DNA of 49,805 nucleotides from Flavobacterium frigoritolerans (GTDB lineage: Bacteria; Bacteroidota; Bacteroidia; Flavobacteriales; Flavobacteriaceae). Under the pieces are notes generated by a model. That model was not told the origin of the DNA. It saw only the letters and a program-made list of their open reading frames with translations, and searched no databases. A program made the position numbers and the translations under genes. Shown here one piece after another: positions 43,801-49,805 of this stretch (position 1 is its first letter; every line of letters begins with the position of its first letter). The stretch lies in assembly GCF_025847275.1 (NCBI RefSeq), contig NZ_JAOZEV010000020.1:1-49805 (forward strand). Direction: 5' to 3'.

Positions 43801-45219
43801 TTTACCCTCTATTCCTTCCAACGACAGTATAGGAAGATATACTATAAGGATAATTATTTGTCCAAATACAGCCGCATTCATCATACGTCCTGCCGATCCG
43901 GTAACTTCTTTATCCATATCTTCTTGCGAAATAATATCTGTACCCTTATATTTTTTGGTACTGTGCAAATGGTGCAATATGGCTTCGACTATAATTACTG
44001 CTCCATCTACTATTAAACCAAAATCAAGCGCACCAAGACTCATAAGATTACCACTTACCCCAAAGGTGTTCATCATGATAATTGCAAACAGCATCGCCAA
44101 AGGAATAACTGATGCTACAATAAACCCTGCTCTTAAATTTCCTAAAAATAATACCAACACCAGAACAACAATCAATGCCCCCTCAATAAGGTTTTTTTGA
44201 ACTGTACCAATAGCATTATCTACCATTTTTGTACGGTCTAAAAAAGGTTCTATTTTTAAACCTTCTGGTAAAATTTTCTCTATTTCGGCAACTCGTTTCT
44301 TTACATTTACGATAACATTATTAGCATTTTCTCCTTTAAGCATCATCACTATTCCGCCTACAGATTCACCAAGATCGTCTGTCGTTAATGCTCCGTATCG
44401 TATTGCCGAAGACATTTTTACATCTGCAATATCTTTTATAAGAATTGGAGTTCCTGCCTGTGTGTTCTTTACTATAATATTCTGAATATCACTTATATTC
44501 TTGGTAAGTCCTACGCTTCGGATATAAAGAACCGTTGGTCCTTTCTCAATATAAGCTCCCCCTGTATTTTCGTTGTTGCTGCTTAATGCTGTAAATACCT
44601 CCTTTATAGTAAGACTTTGAGCTTTTAGTCGTGCTGGATTTACTGCAATTTCATATTGTTTTAATTTCCCTCCAAAAGTAGCTACATCGGCAATTCCGGG
44701 AGTTCCTAAAAGTTGTCTTCTGATCGTCCAGTCTTGAATTGTTCTTAAATCCTCTAGAGAATACTTGGCTTCATAACCCGGTTGTGGCTTTACAACATAT
44801 TGGTATATTTCGCCCAGCCCTGTTGTAGCAGGTGCCATTTCGGGTGTACTGGCATTTTCGTCTATCGCTACTTTTTGTAAGCGTTCTGCAACTTGTTGGC
44901 GCGCCCAATACACATCAGTATCATCGTCAAAAACGATAGTAACTAACGATAGTCCAAAACGAGAAATACTACGGCTTTCTTTTAACTGCGGAATATTGCT
45001 TATTGCCTGCTCTATCGGAAAAGTTATAAGACGCTCTACGTCTTCTGCTCCCAATGATGGAGCTGTTGTAATAATTTGTACTTGATTGTTTGTGATGTCC
45101 GGAACGGCATCAATAGGTAAACGACTCACTTCGTACACGCCATAAATAATCCATAGCAATGTAAAAACGCCAATTACCAGTTTATTCTTAACTGAAAATT
45201 GTATTATCTTATTAAGCAT
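40840..45219 (-). CDS. CusA/CzcA-family RND pump fused to a TolC-like outer-membrane factor
   Basis: This single 1459-residue protein has two parts. Residues 1-1043 are a complete heavy-metal RND pump: a first membrane helix (LVIGVFTLLWIIYGVYEV), the porter motif TTAPSLGAEDVERLITFPIE, and the helix-4 signature GALDFGLIVDGAVIIVE with Asp399, Asp405 and Glu412. Met1044 then starts MKKNKIDKLALLLVGLFITA followed by SVQAQQ, a perfect signal-peptide look-alike. Residues 1065-1459 form a TolC-like channel (SLDQSLSIAIQNNKRVKSAQ, GISQTFAFPTVYSNQKKN, LSIPLFYSSQSARNKAAKIE). Pump-OMF fusions of this length are known in Bacteroidota. After membrane insertion the internal signal may be cut to release the channel. 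Confidence 0.9.
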   Translation of the reverse strand: MLNKIIQFSVKNKLVIGVFTLLWIIYGVYEVSRLPIDAVPDITNNQVQIITTAPSLGAEDVERLITFPIEQAISNIPQLKESRSISRFGLSLVTIVFDDDTDVYWARQQVAERLQKVAIDENASTPEMAPATTGLGEIYQYVVKPQPGYEAKYSLEDLRTIQDWTIRRQLLGTPGIADVATFGGKLKQYEIAVNPARLKAQSLTIKEVFTALSSNNENTGGAYIEKGPTVLYIRSVGLTKNISDIQNIIVKNTQAGTPILIKDIADVKMSSAIRYGALTTDDLGESVGGIVMMLKGENANNVIVNVKKRVAEIEKILPEGLKIEPFLDRTKMVDNAIGTVQKNLIEGALIVVLVLVLFLGNLRAGFIVASVIPLAMLFAIIMMNTFGVSGNLMSLGALDFGLIVDGAVIIVEAILHHLHSTKKYKGTDIISQEDMDKEVTGSAGRMMNAAVFGQIIILIVYLPILSLEGIEGKMFKPMAQTVAFAILGAFILSLTYVPMVSSLFISKNMNHKPNLSDRIMARLEFYYEKWLSKALRIRKGIVISAFVLFGIAMFMFSRMGGEFIPQLEEGDFAVETRLLLGTNLSTTTATIQKISVALKSKYPEVEKVVSRIGSAEIPTDPMPIEGGDMIIVLKDKSEWTSASSFPELADKMTETVKEVAPGVTTGFQFPVQMRFNELMTGAKQDVVCKIYGEDLDKLAEYAEKLGAIAKTVDGATDLYVEKVTGMPQIVIDYDWAEMAKYGIYVSDINKTVNAAFAGAVAGSIYEGEKRFDMVVRVEDSGRKDISDVRNLLIATPTGMQIPLYQVASVKEIEGPNQIQREDAKRRIIVGFNVRGRDVESIVEELQKKVNNQIKFDPGYYITYGGTFENLQEAKSRLGVAVPAALLMILALLYFAFRSLKEGIIIFTAIPLSAIGGVFGLALRDMPFSISAGVGFIALFGVAVLNGIVLISEFNRIQKLGEITDAIQIIITGTKNRLRPVLMTAAVASLGFLPMALSNGAGAEVQRPLATVVIGGLITATLLTLFVLPSIYLMTYHTKVFTKKMKKNKIDKLALLLVGLFITASVQAQQLPTSLDQSLSIAIQNNKRVKSAQLNEKSKEQLRKSAFDIPKTSLDADYGQFNSRLNDSRFGISQTFAFPTVYSNQKKNLTENYNVAKVESQLTTQQIKSNVRNLFYSYIWLNSKKELLTYADSIYRLMEQKSDLRYKTGETNVLEKSASQSARQFYTNQLTMVNRDIDITIRSFNAVLQDSITHIPASENIKNDFNISLSDKSNITELPQIRLSNHIAAAAKWKWKTEQAKMLPDITLGYNNLSIIGTQTNNTGQDVYYDSNNRFSYVNLGLSIPLFYSSQSARNKAAKIEYDNYQTMAEATKIEIKTEITNALSEVEKYKESLNYYENDGLKNASIIIDAANSQLENGDIDYLQWVLVVNQAITIKNEYLDRINDYNKAIVNLQTLNNL

Positions 45220-45302
45220 AATTTGATTTAATTTTAGAAATAATAATGCTATGGCTAAAACATATAATATGTCTTAACCACAATAAAAATTTGAAAATCA
45301 AA

Positions 45303-45680
45303 TTATACTATAGGAGGTCTGAATACCGAAAATAAAGCGGGGTTAGAATGTAAATTGCATGTATATGGAATACTGTTAGTCTGCGTTAGACTACTAGTAA
45401 AAGGAATATAAATAGCATGTTTGTCTGTAGGAATAAATACAAGCTGTAATGAGTAACCACTTATATTTTTAAAAGGAAGCTGCATATCGCGATCAGCATC
45501 ATCATCGTCTAAATCATCACCCCAATAATGCATGGCTAAAAAATCAATAAAACTTACTTTACTTATTTCTTTATGTTCTTTAAAATGCTGAAACAATACT
45601 GGCAGTTTATAAAATTGCTGGAAAAAGCCAATATTAGAAGCTATTAAAAAAATGAATATGTAAATAATAATTTTTTTCAC
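45303..45680 (-). CDS. Small exported/anchored acidic protein at head of efflux operon
   Basis: This 125-residue protein starts with GTG at 45680. A hydrophobic N-terminus (KKIIIYIFIFLIASNIGFF) acts as a signal or anchor. Then come FQHFKEHKEISKVS, an acidic cluster HYWGDDLDDDDADRDMQLPF, and a beta-like rest ending VFRPPIV. The His and Asp residues could bind a metal ion. Small proteins like this are often first in flavobacterial Czc operons; the pump follows 83 bases later. A TAAATTTG box (45692-45685) is only 5 bases before the start, so the mRNA may be almost leaderless. Metal binding is inferred. Confidence 0.6.
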   Translation of the reverse strand: MKKIIIYIFIFLIASNIGFFQQFYKLPVLFQHFKEHKEISKVSFIDFLAMHYWGDDLDDDDADRDMQLPFKNISGYSLQLVFIPTDKHAIYIPFTSSLTQTNSIPYTCNLHSNPALFSVFRPPIV

Positions 45681-46178
45681 CTCACAAATTTAGCCTTTAT
45701 CCCTAAATCTTTCTTATCAATAACAACGCAAGAACAATTTTTATCATTCCATAAATACAAACAAACTAAAATTTTATTTTTAATATCATAATTACTAAAA
45801 AATAATACTATTACTAACCTATTAACATATTAATCATTATTAACACTAACACTTAACCATATGTTTTTGGTATTATTATAGAAAAAATTTCACTTATTTT
45901 AAATTAGTACAGCCACTATCTCAAAGAAATGAGTTTTGTTTTTTAGTTCTTTTTTACACATAAAATCTATGTTTCCCCCTCTCAAATGAAATACTCTTAA
46001 TAAATAGCAATTTCTTTACTTAAGCCATACAAACCCACTTTTTAATTTTTCAATAAAAATACCAAAATAAAACAATAACAATATTTTTAATACAAAAAAC
46101 ATAAAATAACCATATAAATAATGTTAATTTAATATCAATATTGATTAATTTACAACCATTTTCTTTTCATGACAAAAC
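45681..46178. other. Divergent intergenic region with repeat fragment
   Basis: No gene is seen. At 45888-45991 there is a degenerate piece of the ~200-bp repeat (TTTCACTTATTTTAAATTAG, then TTCTTTTTTACACATAAAAT and CTATGTTTCC) without terminal repeats. The rest is AT-rich and carries promoters for both flanking genes. Confidence 0.5.
45888..45991. repeat. Degenerate internal piece of the ~200-bp repeat
   Basis: The stretch TTCTTTTTTACACATAAAATCTATGTT is shared with copy 2 almost exactly, and TTTCACTTATTTTAAA matches its core. Both terminal inverted repeats have been lost. Confidence 0.55.
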
Positions 46179-46186
46179 TAATTTTG
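46179..46186 (+). promoter_or_regulatory. Candidate -7 box for the giant protease gene
   Basis: TAATTTTG matches TAnnTTTG, 51 bases before the ATG at 46238. A clear -33 TTTG at the normal spacing is not visible. Confidence 0.35.
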
Positions 46187-46237
46187 TAGTGCTTCGATAA
46201 AACATACTCATTGTCGATTAACCTACAATTTTATACA

Positions 46238-49200
46238 ATGAAAAAATTATACATTCTATTCCTGTTTACTTTTTTTTCCATCTCCCTTACTGCTCAAATA
46301 CAAGTACCCCAAACCAGTAATACGTTAATGGGATGTAAACCTGCAACCCTTCCTGCTCCCGTAGCTATTAAACCAAACCTAAATAGTAAAATAAAAGCAA
46401 TAGCTGCTACAGGTGTCACAGGCAAAGTTGAAAGTATTCATAGCGCCTTTGTAAACTGGCAAAGCGGTGGATTTACAAGTTTCTCTATCGGTACAGGCTC
46501 TGTTCCTAATGGTCCAAATTCGCAAAATATCCGCTGGAGTCAAGGTTTAAACTCTCTTGATAAGACTACCTACGGCTATAGTTATGAAGAATTACGTTTA
46601 ACAGCTCTAGCTTTAGGAACAACATTTACACAAGGACAAAATTTTTATTTTCACTTATTAAATGGTGGTACAGACACTGTAATTGGCCCATTAAATTTTA
46701 CATGGGAAAATCTAGGTACTGCTGGCAACATAGTAAATGTTACCATAGAGACACAATTTGGAGTCAATGGACTAGGCGGTTTTGCCAATTGGCAAACAAC
46801 CAACATGATGGACTTTTACAGTAAAGTGATTCCTATTATAACACAAGTATATGGTCCTTCATCTCATTCTTATACAGTAAATGTTATTAATGATGGTAAT
46901 GCTTCTGGTAGCAACACTTTTTATAATGGCCCTAACTGGATTTCTACCCAATATACAGCCGATGCTTATGGAAAAATGACTCAGCCACGCTTAATGATAC
47001 ATGAACTTTTACATGCCTGGCGTGATAATGTGTGTTTGTCTTCAGACAATCTTTGGCATTACGAAAACACTTTAAGTGGCTTTGAAGAAGGTATGGCAGA
47101 ATGTGTAGCGCAAATTGTTATGGATAAATTTGTAGCTGCTTATCCGAACTACTTTCCCGTTAGCAGCGCCTATTTAAACAAACATTGGGGACACGAAGAC
47201 GGGTATGCCTTTGATTGGGATTATGATTTTCAGAATCATTCACAACTCACCACTACCGATTTTTGGTCAAGTGATCAGGGTATCGGTGCACATTGGGAAC
47301 GTTATGGTACAAGTGCAGCCGCTTTTTATAAGATGTATGTTGAAGATGTTGATGTTTTCAAAAAATTCAATGCCGAGTATTACAAAAGAATGAATGCTAA
47401 TCATACCTTGCTAACTTCTCGTGCCTTACTTGTAGATATTTTTAAAACTGCCCTCCCTAAGGTTGAAGAGAAAGAAACGAGTTTGTGGATAGACAGACAA
47501 CGAATTTTAGATTGTAAAGTAATACCTGGAAAAAAAGTGCATATGCTCAGTTTTCAAGGTGCTGCCGGTGCGCGAGATATGTCACACGACAATAGAATTC
47601 ACTTGATTGAAACTCAAAACTTACCAGGAGGGAATGAATGGTCATGGGACAAATTGGATGCTTCTGGAAATATAACTCAACGTTGGTTTCATCAGCTTAA
47701 TAATTTACCTGGAAAAATTAATATCGTAAATTATACCACAGGAACCGTTAGTAATACTCTAAATTTCAGAAACAATGATTCAGGATTTTACGGACCGAAT
47801 CAAGGCCCCTGTTTGCCTCCAACTTTAACAGGTACTCCATGTTTTCCAACAGGGATAGATGGTCATGGACTGTACACTTCTTCTGCGGATCCGGCCATCA
47901 CAAACGGAGGTATAAATGATGGAAGCTGGTTCAACGGATTGGGTCTTAATGCAGACAGAGTTATTTATAAAATACAAACAACTGGTTTATACATTTATAA
48001 TATTGAATTTCAATCTGCAGGAGCTAAAGGCAAATACTATAGACTGCATGGTAACGGATTTATCAATAAAGATGGCTTATATGCCGGCGTAAGAAACAAT
48101 AGTGATTCTCCTGTTCTAGGTAAAATGTATGTAGAACAAAAAAACAAAGTAACACCATTAACAGGTGAAGAAGCCGCTATTACGATAAATAATGGTACTC
48201 TTATCGCTCCACGTTTATGGACTTCTATTCCCGAAACTCAAACTCAGTTTAAAGCAGGAAGAACAGATACACGCTATTCAAAACCTGGAAAAGTACACGC
48301 TATTTATGTCAATAATGATTGTTCAAAGCCTCAAAAAATTGACTTTAGAAATATCACATATGGCAGTACTGTATCTGGAGTACAAATGTTCTTGTTTAAT
48401 GTTGATGATTTTGATGATATTCTATATACTGAGTCTATGCCTGACTTATTATGTGAAGGATATCCAGCCGATTTTACAATAAAAAATAATTTTCCAGATT
48501 ATCTGGATACCGATTCCAGAATTACCTACAAATGGATAAATCCTTTAGGAATGGTAGTTTCTACGTCAAAAAAATATAACATCCCTGCTGTTACGCCTAC
48601 AGATGCGGGTCTCTATACTTTAGAAATCAGTTCTTTTGACTGCTTAATTACAAGAACCAAAAATCTGGTAGTTACCCCAGCTGTTGTTCTTGAACCCGCT
48701 GTTATTACACCTATTTCTTCTTGTGCAAATAGTACTATCAATCTAAGCGTAAATGGTACTCTCCCATCTGGAACTACTTATTCATGGACAGGGCCAAATG
48801 GCTTTACTAGTGCAATTCAAAACCCAAATATTACAAACGCACAAGCCATAAACGCAGGTACTTATGAAGTAACCTGTACCAGTAAAGATTGTGACGGTAT
48901 TACAGATATTATCAAAAAAAAGCAGATAGAAGTTGTTGTAAATTCAATAGTAAAACCTAAAATCACATGCGGAACTCAAACGCAAAATACAGTATCTTTT
49001 AATTGGGAAGCTGTTTCAGGAGCTACTGATTATTCTGTTTCTTATCAGGTGAATGCTAACCCAGTACAAAACATCGGAGCTATTGGTAACGTGTTCACAT
49101 ATGATGTAACCTCATTACAACCTTCTGATAATGTGTTGTTTTCTGTAATTCCCATAGGCGCTTCTGATACTTGCTTTGAAGCCGGGAACAAAACCTGTCA

Positions 49201-49805
49201 GACAAATACAGCTCCTATTTGTACTATTCCAGTAGCAAAAGTTATTACCACTGCAACAATCAACTGTAGCAGCCCTTCTGTTACATTAGACGGTACTGGC
49301 TCGACAACCGGTGCAGGTATTGACTATCAATGGACTACTACCGATGGTACAATCGTTAGTGGAGCGACAACACTAAACCCAATTGTTAGCTCAGCAGGAA
49401 CTTATAATTTAATGGTAACCAATACTTCTAATGGAGGCTGTAATTCACTTCCTGCAATAGTTACGGTTACAGGAATCTATTCACTAGTAACCGTTCCAAC
49501 TTTAACCAGTCTCAATTCTATTTGCGCAGGATCAGATGCTATTTTTACAATAACAGGATCAACAGGCGACCTCGTAAGCTATACTGGAGCTATTTCTGGA
49601 ACTACTGTAATAGGAACTGCAGGCTCAGTAACGGTAACTATTCCATCGCCAACCTCAGATACAACTTTGAATTTAACAAATAGTACAGATGGTATTTGTG
49701 GTCAAATTATAACCGGAGTAACTAAAACTATTAATATACAAACAGTTCCTAACGCAGGGACAAACGGAGTTTTGACTTTATGTTCAGGATCAATCCCTAC
49801 TCATG
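46238..49805 (+). CDS. Very large secreted HExxH protease with Ig-like repeats, C-terminus beyond window
   Basis: The frame is open for at least 1189 codons and runs off the window. A signal peptide (MKKLYILFLFTFFSISLTAQ) is followed by a catalytic-like domain. MIHELLHAW gives the zinc motif His255-Glu256-x-x-His259, and FEEGMAECVAQIV (Glu284/Glu288) supplies the third ligand in gluzincin style. From about residue 760 the protein has Ig/PKD-like repeats: YKWINPLGMVVSTSKKYN, TYSWTGPNGFTSAIQNPN, YQWTTTDGTIVSGATTLN, then NAGTNGVLTLCSGS. The Y-x-W-x-x-P/T-x-G and DAG.Y...V patterns are typical of type IX-exported flavobacterial adhesins, which end in a sorting or gliding-motility domain; that part is not visible here. 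A probable cell-surface protease or adhesin. Confidence 0.85.
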   Translation, partial: MKKLYILFLFTFFSISLTAQIQVPQTSNTLMGCKPATLPAPVAIKPNLNSKIKAIAATGVTGKVESIHSAFVNWQSGGFTSFSIGTGSVPNGPNSQNIRWSQGLNSLDKTTYGYSYEELRLTALALGTTFTQGQNFYFHLLNGGTDTVIGPLNFTWENLGTAGNIVNVTIETQFGVNGLGGFANWQTTNMMDFYSKVIPIITQVYGPSSHSYTVNVINDGNASGSNTFYNGPNWISTQYTADAYGKMTQPRLMIHELLHAWRDNVCLSSDNLWHYENTLSGFEEGMAECVAQIVMDKFVAAYPNYFPVSSAYLNKHWGHEDGYAFDWDYDFQNHSQLTTTDFWSSDQGIGAHWERYGTSAAAFYKMYVEDVDVFKKFNAEYYKRMNANHTLLTSRALLVDIFKTALPKVEEKETSLWIDRQRILDCKVIPGKKVHMLSFQGAAGARDMSHDNRIHLIETQNLPGGNEWSWDKLDASGNITQRWFHQLNNLPGKINIVNYTTGTVSNTLNFRNNDSGFYGPNQGPCLPPTLTGTPCFPTGIDGHGLYTSSADPAITNGGINDGSWFNGLGLNADRVIYKIQTTGLYIYNIEFQSAGAKGKYYRLHGNGFINKDGLYAGVRNNSDSPVLGKMYVEQKNKVTPLTGEEAAITINNGTLIAPRLWTSIPETQTQFKAGRTDTRYSKPGKVHAIYVNNDCSKPQKIDFRNITYGSTVSGVQMFLFNVDDFDDILYTESMPDLLCEGYPADFTIKNNFPDYLDTDSRITYKWINPLGMVVSTSKKYNIPAVTPTDAGLYTLEISSFDCLITRTKNLVVTPAVVLEPAVITPISSCANSTINLSVNGTLPSGTTYSWTGPNGFTSAIQNPNITNAQAINAGTYEVTCTSKDCDGITDIIKKKQIEVVVNSIVKPKITCGTQTQNTVSFNWEAVSGATDYSVSYQVNANPVQNIGAIGNVFTYDVTSLQPSDNVLFSVIPIGASDTCFEAGNKTCQTNTAPICTIPVAKVITTATINCSSPSVTLDGTGSTTGAGIDYQWTTTDGTIVSGATTLNPIVSSAGTYNLMVTNTSNGGCNSLPAIVTVTGIYSLVTVPTLTSLNSICAGSDAIFTITGSTGDLVSYTGAISGTTVIGTAGSVTVTIPSPTSDTTLNLTNSTDGICGQIITGVTKTINIQTVPNAGTNGVLTLCSGSIPTH

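Noticed and set aside
43763..44200. 145-codon plus-strand frame inside the fused pump
   Set aside because: It is the complement of the pump's conserved membrane region; the Ile/Pro/Ser-rich product is typical of a shadow frame.
47205..48482. Two short plus-strand frames near the right edge
   Set aside because: Both are in another frame of the large HExxH protease gene, which is open throughout.

Overview
The window looks like a piece of a Flavobacterium-type (Bacteroidota) chromosome. The DNA is very AT-rich, the promoters I can see carry TAnnTTTG-type -7 boxes rather than E. coli-type ones, and the gene content is typical of that group: PorP/SprF-like and PorT-like outer-membrane proteins, a very large secreted protein with Ig-like repeats, TPR regulators with a LuxR-like tail, and VgrG plus DUF4280 (PAAR-like) proteins of the Bacteroidota type VI secretion system. 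I recognise no tRNA, rRNA or CRISPR array.

Bases 1-9400 (all minus strand) hold surface-protein and regulator genes. A repeat-bearing secreted protein runs off the left edge. Then come a short membrane-anchored HTH regulator, an LRR protein, a membrane protein, two tandem 489-residue TPR-TM-HTH regulators, a possible pseudo-receiver, and a surface-protein gene broken by one frameshift. Three sites in this region share an 18-bp box followed 34-36 bp later by TTTGC. This looks like a common regulated promoter.

Bases 9900-16730 (plus strand) begin with the C-terminal stub of an MgtA-type Mg2+ P-type ATPase. A four-gene heavy-metal efflux operon follows: adaptor, CzcA-like pump, TolC-like outer-membrane factor and a beta-barrel protein. 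Bases 16900-21400 are ordinary: an HD hydrolase, a MocR-type regulator, a GNAT-like protein, a Crp/Fnr regulator and a secreted jelly-roll protein.

Bases 21700-34850 form an accessory island, most of it apparently T6SS effector cargo. It opens with a VgrG that carries a C-terminal metzincin-type protease domain, followed with no gap by a lipoprotein (candidate immunity). Next are a decayed lipoprotein gene, a DUF4280 protein, three tandem units made of a start-less toxin-like tail overlapping a small multi-pass membrane protein, and a second DUF4280 protein. Further on are a predicted cysteine amidase, a predicted COOH-NH2 ligase-like protein, a DUF6794-like protein, a YARHG protein and an XRE-regulator fragment. 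A roughly 200-bp repeat with terminal inverted repeats occurs three times (17634, 29204, 34633), plus two degenerate pieces. The internal core of the third copy is inverted.

Bases 35000-49805 contain a choloylglycine-hydrolase-family enzyme, a PorP/SprF-like protein, a pair of overlapping AraC-type regulators, and a second metal-efflux operon in which pump and outer-membrane factor are fused into one 1459-residue protein. The last gene is the start of a very large secreted HExxH protease with Ig-like repeats, which runs off the right edge.
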